Source of the DNA: Acidimicrobiia bacterium
GTDB taxonomy: Bacteria > Actinomycetota > Acidimicrobiia > Acidimicrobiales > Bin134
Length of the DNA: 64,000 bases
Reading direction: 5' to 3'
Assembly (NCBI GenBank): GCA_022822905.1
Contig: JAJDYE010000012.1
Span: forward strand, 1-64,000
The position numbers and the translations under genes are program-made. The number at the start of each line of letters is the position of its first letter. Positions within the stretch are counted from its first letter, which is position 1. Shown here piece after piece: positions 53,249 to 62,474 of this stretch. The notes beneath the pieces are model-generated. The model did no database searches. It was not told where the DNA came from and worked only from the letters and a program-made list of their open reading frames with translations.

Positions 53249-54748
53249 TCAATCTCTGGCTCCCAGCCGGTTCATCATCGCTCGATGGGCTTGAGCGCCG
53301 ACTGCAATGAGAAAGGCGTCTAGCGGGAGAGAGCCGATTCCTAGATCACTCGATGGTGCAGAAATCATCGGAGCGTCGGGTGCGATCAAGTAGCTGCTGC
53401 CTCGGAATTGGCTGTACCGGTCGACGAAGGCTTCCAACCCGGCGCGGCCATGGTCAGGGGATGAAGCCACCTCGAACGCCAAGGGCGCCCGGGGATCGTC
53501 GTATATGAGGTCTACTTCTTTCCTGCCCTCACGCCAGTGATGTAGGCGAACACCAGCATGGGTGGCAAGGGTTCTAAGACTCCCTGCTACTAAGTTCTCC
53601 AATAGCAGCCCCATCTCATGTGGGTCATCCAGTGCGGACAAACCTCGCTGCAAGGCTGCATTCCGGACCGCGCCATTAATGAAATACAGCTTTCGACCCC
53701 GGCGCTGTGTTGCCGATTCGGTACCTGAGTAGTTGGGCAGCGTGAAAATCAGGAACGCGTGCTCCAGATAGCTCATGTACCGCTCGATGGTCGGTACCGC
53801 CAGGCCCAAGTCGCTGCTGATATTTGTTGAAGACAACAAACCAGCTACCCGATCAGCAAGGACGTACAGCAGTCGTTCCAGCATCATTGGATTGTCCACT
53901 CCGAAGGACTGTGGGATGTCCTTGTATAGGGCCCGTTCGACTGCGTCAGGACGCAGAACCTGCTGGGAATACAGCAACAGGTCTGCTTCTGAGTTTTCGT
54001 ATTGGTCATCCGACTGGGCGGCGGCAAACCGGAGCAGTTCGGGAAAGCCACCACTCATCAGGAGACGTCGGCGCACATCCGCGAATCCCTCAAAGAGGTC
54101 GGCATCTGTGGGCGCCAGCCGGATTGCGTCGGCCAGAGTCTCTCCAGCCAGAGCCTCCCACACAGTGGAATTGGTACTGATAACCAGGTCGAGGAACTCC
54201 GTGAACGAGTAGGGCGTCAGATACTGCTCCTCCCATCGGCCCACGCCGCTCTCCAAGCGACCGCGATGCAGGGCGGCAGTCGCGCTGGACGTAGCCGCGA
54301 TCTGCACTGGCCACTGCTCGTCGAAGAACGTCTTGAGCCAAACATCCCAAGACTCGGCATAAACCAGCTCATCGAGCATCAGGTAGACCGGACGGTCTCG
54401 AGTGGCACCGCTTGAGTGCACCGCCAGTCGAACGAGGTCACCGAGGTCTTCCCTGAGTAGAACTGGGTGGTCCAGCCGGAGCCACCAGATCTGAGAAGAA
54501 TCCACCCCGTTGTCCAAGAGCCGGGCGACGGTCTGATACAGAACGGTGGTCTTACCTACCCGGCGAGGTCCCAGGATGAGCTGGTAGCGATGAAGTTCGT
54601 CAGTGAGGAGTCGTTGCCACAGATGGCGCGCTAAGGGTCGCTCTACCGGTGGGGCCAATGGACGCGGCACTTGACCGATGCGCCGCCATGGGTTTTGCTC
54701 CTCCACGACTCGTTGGAGGTCTTCCGACCACAATGCGGCCACAAGCAA
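53249..54748 (-). CDS. AAA ATPase with DUF4143 and nuclease-like C terminus
   Basis: The 499-residue protein has Walker A LILGPRRVGKTT, Walker B PVYLMLDELVYAE, and a sensor segment AATSSATAAL (AAA_14 type), followed by DUF4143 and a C-terminal REGRKEVDLIYDD...AFEVASS, the DxD/ExK-like pattern of a restriction-fold domain. Such genes occur in genomic islands and are often linked to defence or stress; the role here is unknown. The start is TTG at 54748 with GGAAGGGA about six bases upstream; GTG at 54742 is an alternative. GC is lower than in surrounding genes. Confidence 0.82.
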   Translation of the reverse strand: MLVAALWSEDLQRVVEEQNPWRRIGQVPRPLAPPVERPLARHLWQRLLTDELHRYQLILGPRRVGKTTVLYQTVARLLDNGVDSSQIWWLRLDHPVLLREDLGDLVRLAVHSSGATRDRPVYLMLDELVYAESWDVWLKTFFDEQWPVQIAATSSATAALHRGRLESGVGRWEEQYLTPYSFTEFLDLVISTNSTVWEALAGETLADAIRLAPTDADLFEGFADVRRRLLMSGGFPELLRFAAAQSDDQYENSEADLLLYSQQVLRPDAVERALYKDIPQSFGVDNPMMLERLLYVLADRVAGLLSSTNISSDLGLAVPTIERYMSYLEHAFLIFTLPNYSGTESATQRRGRKLYFINGAVRNAALQRGLSALDDPHEMGLLLENLVAGSLRTLATHAGVRLHHWREGRKEVDLIYDDPRAPLAFEVASSPDHGRAGLEAFVDRYSQFRGSSYLIAPDAPMISAPSSDLGIGSLPLDAFLIAVGAQAHRAMMNRLGARD

Positions 54749-54856
54749 TAAATTCCCTTCCGCGTGAATGTTATTGTATCAAATAAGCCTCACGGAGAAA
54801 TAGTTATTTGCCTCTAATTACAAATAATGCAATAAGAATGTGTGGCTTATCCTCGC
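54749..54856 (-). promoter_or_regulatory. AT-rich leader with repeated CAAATAA heptamers upstream of the AAA ATPase
   Basis: This 108-base spacer is far more AT-rich than its neighbourhood. The heptamer caaataa occurs at 54780-54786 and 54821-54827 and in inverse orientation (ttatttg) at 54804-54810. On the minus strand a TACAAT sequence (54773-54778 on the plus strand) lies about 25 bases before the TTG start and may be a -10 box. The heptamers could bind a regulator of the ATPase gene. Confidence 0.4.
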
Positions 54857-55939
54857 TCAGATGCCCAAAGACTTGCGGAGGGCGGGGCGGGGGTTTAGGT
54901 GGGCTAGGGCGGCTTCGGAGCGGGCCAGGAAGGCGGCGGCGAAGGCTTGGCGGCCGGGGGAGGCGTCTTCGGGGAAGGTGACCACTTGGCAGCTGGCGGG
55001 AACGGTGTAGGCGGCGTGGATGCGGTGGGCCAGCCAGGCATCATCGAAGGAGATGGGCTGGGCGCCGTGGGCTATGCGGGCGTCGAGGTAGCGCTGAATG
55101 AGGGCTTGGTCGTGGGCCAGGCGGTCCTCGGGGGCCATGGACATGTTGAGGAAGTAGCTCACGTCGCGCATGGGGGCGCCTACGTTGATGAGGCCCCAGT
55201 CCAAGAAGCCCGGCCCGCCGGTTTCGGTCACGAACAGGTTGCCGATGTGGCCGTCGCCTTGGAGCACGGTGGCCGGACCGCCGATGGGACCGGCGGCCCA
55301 CGCCTTGTGGAGCTCGGCAGTGTGGGCGATGTAGAGCTCGGCAATCTCGGCGAAGGCGTCGGTGAGCTTGTCTCGGTGGTTGTCGAGCCCGTAGCGCAGC
55401 AGCCGGGCGCCGTAGTCGCTTCCCATGGTGGCCAGCGGCACCCAGCTTGCCTCGGCGGTCCGACAGTCGGGATCCTCGTAGCGGGCGTGCAGCTCGGCAA
55501 AATGGTCCATGGCCTCGGCGGCGTAGGCCACCGGGACTCCGCTCTGGTAGTCGGGCAATGACTTGGCTGAGTTATCCAGGTCTTCCAACAGAAGCACGAA
55601 CGCCCCGGTGTCGGGGTCGAAGGCGGCCACATAGGGAGTGAGGGTGCGCATGGGCACCCGATGGGCCAGTTGTTGGTAGAACAGCGCTTCCCGGCGGCCC
55701 ATGCCGGTTTGGTTGATCTGGGCCCGGCGGTCGGGGTCCAGCGGGGGGAGCTTGGCGAACATGGTGGCGGGCATGTCGGTGTCGCCGTCGTAGGTGACGG
55801 CCAGGCGGGCGTTGGCGTTGGTGCCGGCATGGATGGCCAGCACCTCCACGGCGGTGACCACCGTGCCGGGGTAGCGCTCGGCCAGGTTCTCGGTGAGCCA
55901 GTCAGCGGTGATGGCCTCGGGGTGTTCAGGCAGGCTCAC
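54857..55939 (-). CDS. Phosphotransferase (EcKinase/APH-fold small-molecule kinase)
   Basis: From a GTG overlapping the Rieske stop (GTGA) the product is 360 residues. It has VLQGDGHIGNLFV (catalytic Asp and His/Asn) and GFLDWGLINVGAPMRDVSYFL (metal Asp), the kinase motifs of the APH superfamily, and an N-terminal IHAGTNANARLAV region. HxDxxxxN is here GDGHIGN. Kinases of this type phosphorylate hydroxylated metabolites such as ecdysteroids, steroids or hydroxyacids. Being coupled to a Rieske oxygenase gene is notable. Confidence 0.85.
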   Translation of the reverse strand: MSLPEHPEAITADWLTENLAERYPGTVVTAVEVLAIHAGTNANARLAVTYDGDTDMPATMFAKLPPLDPDRRAQINQTGMGRREALFYQQLAHRVPMRTLTPYVAAFDPDTGAFVLLLEDLDNSAKSLPDYQSGVPVAYAAEAMDHFAELHARYEDPDCRTAEASWVPLATMGSDYGARLLRYGLDNHRDKLTDAFAEIAELYIAHTAELHKAWAAGPIGGPATVLQGDGHIGNLFVTETGGPGFLDWGLINVGAPMRDVSYFLNMSMAPEDRLAHDQALIQRYLDARIAHGAQPISFDDAWLAHRIHAAYTVPASCQVVTFPEDASPGRQAFAAAFLARSEAALAHLNPRPALRKSLGI

Positions 55940-57285
55940 CGGGCCTGGTCGGCGGGTATCCAACCGCCGGGCTCCAAGCCCAAGTACTGCTCCAGGTTGC
56001 GGTGCATGTTGATGATGCGGCACTCCTCGCCCGACAGCCACACGTGGGTGAAGCCGGGCTGGTGGAGGCCGGACTGCATGGTGCGGATGACGCTGAAGTC
56101 TTGGTTGAGCACGAATCCGAAGTCGGCCTGGTCCATGGGCACGGTGACGTGGACCGGCGACGAGGACGGGGCGTCGGCCGACGGCATCCGGCTGAGGTGG
56201 ATGGTGGCCAGCTCGCCCTCGTCGGGGTTGGGACCGGGCCGGGCGGTGAGCACGGTGAAGATGTCGGCGCTGATCAGCACAGTGGTGTTGGGGAAGAGGT
56301 TGTACTGGCTGAGGTGGGTGATCTGGGCGGTGTCATAGCCCGACAGGTCGACGCCCATGGTGGCCTGGTGGTCCCTGATCTTCTGGGCGATCACGTCTTG
56401 GAGGGTCTGGCCATCGGGCACGTCGGGGACGGGACTGCCGGGCTCGGCATAGTCCGGCCCCATGCGGCCGCCCTGGGTGACCACGAACGACTCCCACACC
56501 GTCTGGTCGTCGACGTTGCGGCCCAGGCGGGGGCTGGGCACGCCGTAGGGCTGATACGACACGCCGTGGCGGTCCCAGATGCGCTGGGGGGAGTTGACGT
56601 CGTTGATGCTGCCCAGCATTTCCCGGTGAAGACCCTGCACGTGATAGGTCTCGGAGAAGCCCTCGTTGACCACCTTCCAGTTGCAGTTCACCGGGGTGGC
56701 GGTGGAGTAGGTGCCCCGGAACTCGTCGAGGTTGGCCCAGGAGATGTCGTCGGGGATGCCCTCCAGCCACTGGGCCAGCGGCTCGGCATCGAGATCGAGG
56801 TTCACGAATACCAGGCGGGCCCAGGTGTCCACCTGTACGGGCACCAAGGGGAGATCGTCGTTGCTGATGGGGCCGAAACCCCGGCGGGAGGGGATCTCCC
56901 GGAGCCGGCCGGTTAGGTCCCAGGCCCAGCGGTGGTAGGGACAGCGCAGCTCGGTGATGCCGGTGCCCGATCCCTGGCATATGGAGTTGCCTCGGTGGCG
57001 GCAGACGTTCTGGAAGCCCCGGAGCACGCCGTCGTCGCCCCGCACCAGGATGATCGAATATTTGCCGAGGCGGTGCTCGAACCAGTCGCCGGGGTTGGCA
57101 ATGTGGTCGACGGTGCAGGCCACATGCCATACCTTGGGCCACATGCGCTCGTACTCCAGCTCGGCGAACTCGGCGGAGAGGTAGCGCTGGACGGGGATCT
57201 TCACCGGGGCTTCGGCGGCCAAGCCCGAAGCAGTGACCGCGGTGCCCAGAATCTCGGCCTCGTCCGGGGGTGCGACGTCAACCAT
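55936..57285 (-). CDS. Rieske non-haem iron oxygenase alpha subunit
   Basis: The 449-residue protein has the Rieske cluster ligands in VCRHRGNSICQ and LRCPYHRWAWD and the mononuclear iron site around NEGFSETYHVQGLH. Fold and length fit terminal oxygenases of ring-hydroxylating or N-demethylating type; a beta-subunit gene is not adjacent. Ferredoxin and reductase partners are not in the window. The region 400-449 shows no motif. The kinase overlaps by four bases. Possible carnitine-type oxygenase CntA activity was considered, but the sequence gives no direct support. Confidence 0.9.
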   Translation of the reverse strand: MVDVAPPDEAEILGTAVTASGLAAEAPVKIPVQRYLSAEFAELEYERMWPKVWHVACTVDHIANPGDWFEHRLGKYSIILVRGDDGVLRGFQNVCRHRGNSICQGSGTGITELRCPYHRWAWDLTGRLREIPSRRGFGPISNDDLPLVPVQVDTWARLVFVNLDLDAEPLAQWLEGIPDDISWANLDEFRGTYSTATPVNCNWKVVNEGFSETYHVQGLHREMLGSINDVNSPQRIWDRHGVSYQPYGVPSPRLGRNVDDQTVWESFVVTQGGRMGPDYAEPGSPVPDVPDGQTLQDVIAQKIRDHQATMGVDLSGYDTAQITHLSQYNLFPNTTVLISADIFTVLTARPGPNPDEGELATIHLSRMPSADAPSSSPVHVTVPMDQADFGFVLNQDFSVIRTMQSGLHQPGFTHVWLSGEECRIINMHRNLEQYLGLEPGGWIPADQAR

Positions 57286-57318
57286 GCGAACAATCGTGGC
57301 ACACGGTCTTTCGGGGAG

Positions 57319-57999
57319 CTAAGAGGGCGATTCAGTGATGAAGATCGCTTCGGCGGTGGCGCAGATGGTTTCTCCGGCTCTTAGCTCGCCGGTGGCTATG
57401 TGTTTGCGGCCTTCGGTGTGGGAGTAGCGACAAGTGACTTCTAGGGGGGTGTGGAGAGGGACGCCGGTCTTGTAGCGGATGTTGATGCCAGCGGTTAGGC
57501 CGGTGGCGCCGGCTCGGGTGGCGGCGGTGCCCAGGGCCTCGTCGAGGATGGTGGCCACCACGCCGCCGTGGGCCCGGTGGGGTGGGCCGGAGTGGGCCTC
57601 GGTGAGGGTGACGGTGGCCCGCATCTCCACAGGGCGGGGCTCGGCGTCGGGGTCGGGCGGGGGCACCGGGTCGAAGATGAGGCGGGGGGCGTGGGGGTTG
57701 AGCAGGCCTGATCCGGCTTGGGTGAGGTTGTAGATGGTGCCCTCGTGGTCTTTGGCCACCACGATGTGGGGGTCGCGAGCAAAGGCCCGAAGCCGCTCGG
57801 TGATGTCGGCCAGGGCGGCGGCGATCTCAGCTCGGGTGGCGGGGTCGGCGTCGTTGGCCGACACCGCGGCCACCAGGTCGCGGGTGCGCTCCACCAGTTC
57901 GTAGGCCTCGGGGCCGAAGTCGTCGGGGTGGGGCAGGTCGCCGAGCATCTCGGCCAGCCGGTAGGCCGACGCCGTTTCGGGGTGCTCTTGGTCAGCCAT
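57319..57999 (-). CDS. PaaI-type hotdog thioesterase
   Basis: The 226-residue protein has a C-terminal hotdog domain with HRAHGGVVATILDEALGTAA (the Gly-Asp/Asn-Glu active-site region), INIRYKTGVPLHTPLEVTCRYS and a late beta hairpin. The first 90 residues form a charged helical extension. It would hydrolyse an acyl-CoA. The ATG overlaps the sulfotransferase stop by eight bases, and the Rieske gene starts 33 bases after its stop, so all belong to one operon. A betainyl-CoA thioesterase role can be imagined but is not shown. Confidence 0.85.
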   Translation of the reverse strand: MADQEHPETASAYRLAEMLGDLPHPDDFGPEAYELVERTRDLVAAVSANDADPATRAEIAAALADITERLRAFARDPHIVVAKDHEGTIYNLTQAGSGLLNPHAPRLIFDPVPPPDPDAEPRPVEMRATVTLTEAHSGPPHRAHGGVVATILDEALGTAATRAGATGLTAGINIRYKTGVPLHTPLEVTCRYSHTEGRKHIATGELRAGETICATAEAIFITESPS

Positions 58000-59260
58000 C
58001 GCCAGCCACCGGGATGTCGAAGCGATCGATGTAGCGGGCGAAGCGGGCCCGGACCTCGGCTCGGGTGAGGCCGAGGTCCTCAAACTCGTAGCGGTGCTCG
58101 CCGTGCTTGCCGGGCGGGGTGGCATCTACGTAGGCGGCCATGGCGGCCTCTGCGTCGGCGCTCAGCTCCATGCCGAGCTGCTCGTACACCGATCGGGCGG
58201 CGGCCAGCTTCTCGGTGCTCACCTGGCGATGGGGCACCTGGGCAGTGCGCTCGGCGGGCAGGCGGCCGGAATCGATCAGGTTTATGAGGTTGTCGAGGCT
58301 GCGGGCGTAGAGCTCCAGGTGGTACCGGCCGATGGCGGCGAAATCGACCCGGTCGGAATGGGCCCAGCGCATGGTGGCGATCAGGCTGGTGACCGAGGGC
58401 AGGATGGCAGTGGGATCGCGGTGGGTGATCACGAAGCGGGCGTCGTCGAACACCTCCATCAGGGCGGGCAGCCCTTGGAGGTGGGCGGGCGACTTGAGCA
58501 CCCAGCGGCGGGTGGGCATGCGCCGTTGCAAAACCTGGAGCACCTGGCGGTAGGTGCGATAGGCGGGGCGCAGATCGGCGGTGTCGTACCAGGCCTGGTA
58601 GGTGGGCACGTCGGTGCGGCTGACCATCTCCTCGGAGCGGAATTCGAACGACATGGCCGACAGGCACTCTTTGAACATTCGCCCGGAGTACTCGTGGATA
58701 GAGAGCATTCCGCTGGCCACCGTCTGGGGCATAACCAGCTCGGCGCCGGCCAGGGCGATGCGGGGGTCGGCGGCGCGGATGTCGGGATCGGGATCGGGAG
58801 GGGGCACGGGGCGCAGCAACTCCCAGCCCTCCGGAGCCCGGTGGGCCGGATCTTGGGCCAGCAGGCCATGCATGACGGTGGTGCCGGTGCGGGGCGCGCC
58901 GATCACGAAGATGGGCTGTTCGATGGGCTCTTCCTGCGTGCCGGGGTCGGTGGCCAGATAGTCGTTGATCTGGATGCGGACCTCTAGGAGCCGGAGAATC
59001 ATGCGGCGGGACATCCACCGGCCCATGACGGTGAGGTCGGCCTCGTGCTCCAGCCCGTGGCAGAACAGGGTGAGGGGTTCGACGAAGGCGTCGTTCCCGA
59101 GCGCGCCCCGGTCATCGGGGGCTCGGCCTTGGCGCACTAATGCCTCGGCCATCAGCAAGTGGGGGTCGAACGGGCGACGGGCCTCGTCGACCACCGGGCC
59201 GGTGTCGCCCCGGTTCACGGCGGCTACCCAGTCGGGCCGGGGATCAGGGGACCAGCTCAT
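57992..59260 (-). CDS. Sulfotransferase-family protein
   Basis: The 422-residue protein has the PAPS-binding P-loop-like motif FVIGAPRTGTTVMHGLLAQ, then RWVLKSPAHLQGLP and VITHRDPTAILPSVTSLI (3'-phosphate binding). These proteins transfer sulfate from PAPS to hydroxyl groups. It leads the operon with thioesterase, Rieske oxygenase and kinase. The start ATG (MSWSPDPRPD) lies about 60 bases from the divergent SDR start. Sulfation of a hydroxylated product is a plausible use. Confidence 0.88.
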   Translation of the reverse strand: MSWSPDPRPDWVAAVNRGDTGPVVDEARRPFDPHLLMAEALVRQGRAPDDRGALGNDAFVEPLTLFCHGLEHEADLTVMGRWMSRRMILRLLEVRIQINDYLATDPGTQEEPIEQPIFVIGAPRTGTTVMHGLLAQDPAHRAPEGWELLRPVPPPDPDPDIRAADPRIALAGAELVMPQTVASGMLSIHEYSGRMFKECLSAMSFEFRSEEMVSRTDVPTYQAWYDTADLRPAYRTYRQVLQVLQRRMPTRRWVLKSPAHLQGLPALMEVFDDARFVITHRDPTAILPSVTSLIATMRWAHSDRVDFAAIGRYHLELYARSLDNLINLIDSGRLPAERTAQVPHRQVSTEKLAAARSVYEQLGMELSADAEAAMAAYVDATPPGKHGEHRYEFEDLGLTRAEVRARFARYIDRFDIPVAGDG

Positions 59261-59318
59261 GGCCGACGCATTGCAGGCTGAAGCGAGTTTGCACTGCCTA
59301 GAACAGTACGCTCAGGCG

Positions 59319-60077
59319 ATGCTGGAAGGTCTGGTCGTGATCCTCACCGGAGCCTCGAAGGGGATTGGCCGGGGTATCGCGGAGTACTTGGTGGACGAGG
59401 GCGTGAAGCTGACGGTGACCAGCCGCAAGCCCGAGCGGATCGAAGCCACCGCGGCGGAATTGCGGGAGCGGGGCGGCGATGTGCTGGCGGTGGCCGGGTC
59501 GGTGGGCGACCGGGACCACACCAACGAGGTGGTGGATCGCACAGTGGAGCGGTGGGGCACGGTGGACGGGCTGGTGGCCAACGCCCAGTCGTTTCGCCCC
59601 ACCATGCCGCTTATGGAGGTGGACGAATCCGACATGGACCTACTGCTCAATACCGGTCCCAAGGGCACGCTGTGGTTCATGCAGGCGGTTCACCCCCACA
59701 TGGCGGCCAAGGGCCGGGGGCGGATCATCACCTTCGGAACCAACATGGGGATCACCGGCGGGCCGGGCTATGGCCCGTATGGGGCGGCCAAAGAAGCCAT
59801 TCGCTCGCTCACCCGCACTGCGGCCCGGGAGTGGGGCCGCGACGGCATCACCGTGAACTGCGTGAACCCGGCATCGGTGGCCCACCGGGCCCCGCCCGAC
59901 GACGACCCCGATCGTCTGGCGTCATACAAGGCCCTGTTCGACAACCACCCCATGGGCCGCGACGGCGACCCGGTAACCGACATCGCCCCGGTGATCGGAT
60001 TCCTGCTATCCGACGCCAGCCAATACGTCACCGGCGAGACCTTCCAAGTGGACGGCGGCGGCTTGATGCGGCCCTAG
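59319..60077 (+). CDS. Short-chain dehydrogenase/reductase with Thr at the Ser position
   Basis: The ATG at 59319 gives 252 residues with TGASKGIG, the cofactor-binding VTSRKPERIEA (Arg/Lys suggesting NADP), and YGAAKEA (Tyr and Lys). The usual catalytic Ser 13 residues before the Tyr is Thr (TFGTNMGITGG). An extra PNPASVAHRAPPDDD loop follows. An upstream in-frame ATG at 59259 overlaps the divergent gene and is less likely. It is alone on its strand. Confidence 0.88.
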   Translation: MLEGLVVILTGASKGIGRGIAEYLVDEGVKLTVTSRKPERIEATAAELRERGGDVLAVAGSVGDRDHTNEVVDRTVERWGTVDGLVANAQSFRPTMPLMEVDESDMDLLLNTGPKGTLWFMQAVHPHMAAKGRGRIITFGTNMGITGGPGYGPYGAAKEAIRSLTRTAAREWGRDGITVNCVNPASVAHRAPPDDDPDRLASYKALFDNHPMGRDGDPVTDIAPVIGFLLSDASQYVTGETFQVDGGGLMRP

Positions 60078-60120
60078 AGCTAAGTCCGGAAGCGGTGGCG
60101 GAGATGGGCTTGGCGGGTGG

Positions 60121-60825
60121 CTAGGTCGTTGACTTCTCGATCAGGGAGCTGAGTTCGGTAAGGGCTTCCAGCACAGATTGGCGTTTCTGCTGATTGGCCA
60201 TGAATGGTGCTCGTGACAGTTCGATTTGGAGCCAGGGCATTTCGGTGGCGTGGGTTCGGGTTATGTAGCCGCCTCGAAATGGCGTGTTGATGGTGACCTC
60301 GCCGCCCAGGTGGCGGGCCAGCGCTGACTGCAGCGCTTCCAGCCAGGCCGGTGGGCAGGTACGGTCGTCATTGCTGATGCAAGCCCGTGGTCGGGGCTTG
60401 CCGGCGTCGGGGCCTACTGGGGGACCGTGGGCCGCCATGGTGTGGCCGTCTACCCCCAGCAGAAACCTCCCGCTGGCGCCGAGCTCACAGAGCTGCCGGT
60501 GGTAGGGCTTCCAATAGCGGTCGATGAGCGCTTGCACGGTCTCTTCGGGCGGGAAGGGCGAGTACACCGGTTCCTGCCAGCATGTGTGCGTCTTCACTAC
60601 GCCGTCGGGCTGGAAGTCATCGGGAGCTCGGTTCAGGTCGACGATTGCCCGGGCCACAGTCGTGGTGACATGGCCTTCGACGTGGTCGGCCAGCGCGTAG
60701 ATCTCGGCCGCCCCCTCGTCGCCGTCGGCCGCGATCTGAGAAGGAGTCAGTATGCAGTAGGGCTCGGCTTCTTCGGGAATCTCGGTGCCGGCATGGGGTA
60801 CCGACAGGAGCAGGGGAAGATTCAC
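60121..60825 (-). CDS. N-formylglutamate amidohydrolase-family protein
   Basis: The GTG overlapping the gamma-glutamyltransferase stop (GTGA) gives 234 residues. The conserved family motifs are LLSVPHAGTEIPEEAE, VDLNRAPDD, GVDGHTMAAHGPPVG and RTHATEMPWLQIELSR. N-formylglutamate amidohydrolases hydrolyse the formyl amide of N-formylglutamate in histidine breakdown; related enzymes act on other N-acyl amino acids. No hut genes are near. The neighbours act on glutamyl compounds, which suggests a substrate such as an N-acyl glutamate or a peptide-derived amide. Confidence 0.86.
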   Translation of the reverse strand: MNLPLLLSVPHAGTEIPEEAEPYCILTPSQIAADGDEGAAEIYALADHVEGHVTTTVARAIVDLNRAPDDFQPDGVVKTHTCWQEPVYSPFPPEETVQALIDRYWKPYHRQLCELGASGRFLLGVDGHTMAAHGPPVGPDAGKPRPRACISNDDRTCPPAWLEALQSALARHLGGEVTINTPFRGGYITRTHATEMPWLQIELSRAPFMANQQKRQSVLEALTELSSLIEKSTT

Positions 60826-62474
60826 CAGCTTGGTCCTGCGGCGGACCCGTCGCGGCGGGGATCGGCCACCCCTACAAAGGAGCCGTTCCGCCGCATCACC
60901 ATCTGCACGCAGCCCATGTAGAAGGAATAGGCCTCGCGTTGGTCCATTTCGAACCCTTCGCGGGCCAGCGCCGCCTGGATTTCGCTGCTCATCCGGGGGG
61001 CTTCCAGGGAGACCACCCCGTCTATCGAGCAGTGGAGCCGGGGGGCTTCCACTGCGGCCAGCGGCGAGAGCTTGCGGAGCCGGATCATGACCTGGAGGAC
61101 GGAGGGGGCGATTCGCTCGCTTCCCGGCGAGCCGATCGCCAGTCGGCACTGGCCTTCTTGGAAGACCAGCGTGGGGGCCACGCTGGCCCACGGAACGGCG
61201 TTGGGTCGCAGATAGAAGGGGTTGGAGGGGTCGTGGTGGTCGAATGCGCTCAGATAGTTGTTGTACAAGAAGCCGAGTTGAGGGCTGGCCGCGCAGGCGC
61301 CGTACACATTCTCAATTGACTGGGTCAACGCCACTGCGTTTCCGTCGGCGTCCATTACCGAGAGGTGGGTGGTTTCGCCGTTGCCCAAGTACTCCTGGAG
61401 CATTCTGGCAGCCAGCGCTCGGCCGTAGCTGGGGCTGAGCATCTTCTCTTGGTCGACCTGCGGGTAGAAGGCGGGGTCGAACGGCCGGTCTTGACGATCC
61501 CAGAAGGCCTGTTGGACAGCTTTGGCGAACAAGACCGCGCCACCGGGGGTGTCGAGATTGCGAAACTCGGCGGGAAGGGCCTTGTAAATGTTCATCATCT
61601 CGATGAGGGTGCGTCCGGCGCTGGGAGGTGGCATGGTGCGCACTTGATTCCCGTAGAAGCGTCCCTTGAGGGGCTCGCGCTCGATGGGCTGAGGTATCAG
61701 GGCGAGATCGTCGGCTCGGACGAAGCCGCCGTTTTGCTCCATGTCTTCGACGATGAGCTGGGCGATTTTTCCCAGGTAGAAGTCTTCGAATCCGACATCG
61801 GCCAGCCTTCGCAGCGTTGCGGCCAGAACCGGTTGGCAGAATGTGTCGCCCTCTCGGTAAGCGAGCCTTCCCTGGCGCAAGAAGAGAGAGGCAGCCCCCG
61901 ATGACTTGAGCAAATGCTTGCGCTCTCTACGATTCAGCTGCCCCTGAAGCTCGCTGACCTTGTAGCCCTCCTCTGCGAGGTGAATGGCCGGTTGCAGAGC
62001 TTCCGAGACACCCAGGCGGCCATACCGCTCGAGCGCGTAGTCGTACACCGCGGGCGAACTGGCCACCGTTGTGGCGCGATGCCCCCGGCGCCGCTCGCGG
62101 GGAAAGTTGTCGAAGGCGTCGATGGTGGCCAGGCTGGGCGCACGGGAAGAACCGTCCAATGCGAACGTGCGGCTCTCGTCGGCAAGATGGACCAGCATCA
62201 TCGTCTGGCCGCCTAATCCTGAAGCGGCCGGCTCGCACACTCCGAGGGCCAGCGCGGCCCAGACGGCGGCGTCGACTGCGTTTCCGCCAGCTTCCAGCGC
62301 GGCCACACCCGCGGCGGTGGCACCGGGATGCGCGGTAGAGACCATTCCCCCGCTGGCACTGGCCACCCGCTGCGGCTCCAAGGTGCGGCGGTTGAATTTC
62401 TCGTCTTCGGTCTCACGGCGCCGTCGGCGTGGATTTGAGCTGTGAAGGAGCGCACCGTCCCCAGGAGCGGTCAC
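60822..62474 (-). CDS. Gamma-glutamyltransferase, no signal peptide
   Basis: The 550-residue protein has the Ntn-hydrolase proenzyme layout: GGMVSTAHPGATAAGVAALE near the start, ALGVCEPAASGLGGQTMMLV, and the autoprocessing/catalytic Thr in NGETTHLSVMD (about residue 366), with LTQSIENVYGAC following. Most bacterial GGTs are periplasmic, but the first 40 residues are charged (HSSNPRRRRRETEDEKFNRR) with no hydrophobic signal, so a cytoplasmic enzyme is likely. It overlaps the ATP-grasp/M20 gene by ATGA and the formylglutamate amidohydrolase by GTGA. Confidence 0.88.
   Translation of the reverse strand: MTAPGDGALLHSSNPRRRRRETEDEKFNRRTLEPQRVASASGGMVSTAHPGATAAGVAALEAGGNAVDAAVWAALALGVCEPAASGLGGQTMMLVHLADESRTFALDGSSRAPSLATIDAFDNFPRERRRGHRATTVASSPAVYDYALERYGRLGVSEALQPAIHLAEEGYKVSELQGQLNRRERKHLLKSSGAASLFLRQGRLAYREGDTFCQPVLAATLRRLADVGFEDFYLGKIAQLIVEDMEQNGGFVRADDLALIPQPIEREPLKGRFYGNQVRTMPPPSAGRTLIEMMNIYKALPAEFRNLDTPGGAVLFAKAVQQAFWDRQDRPFDPAFYPQVDQEKMLSPSYGRALAARMLQEYLGNGETTHLSVMDADGNAVALTQSIENVYGACAASPQLGFLYNNYLSAFDHHDPSNPFYLRPNAVPWASVAPTLVFQEGQCRLAIGSPGSERIAPSVLQVMIRLRKLSPLAAVEAPRLHCSIDGVVSLEAPRMSSEIQAALAREGFEMDQREAYSFYMGCVQMVMRRNGSFVGVADPRRDGSAAGPSW

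Noticed and set aside
55936..57285. Rieske protein as carnitine monooxygenase CntA
   Set aside because: Tempting because of the nearby BKACE gene, but it is longer than CntA, lacks an adjacent CntB reductase and is coupled to a kinase and thioesterase instead.
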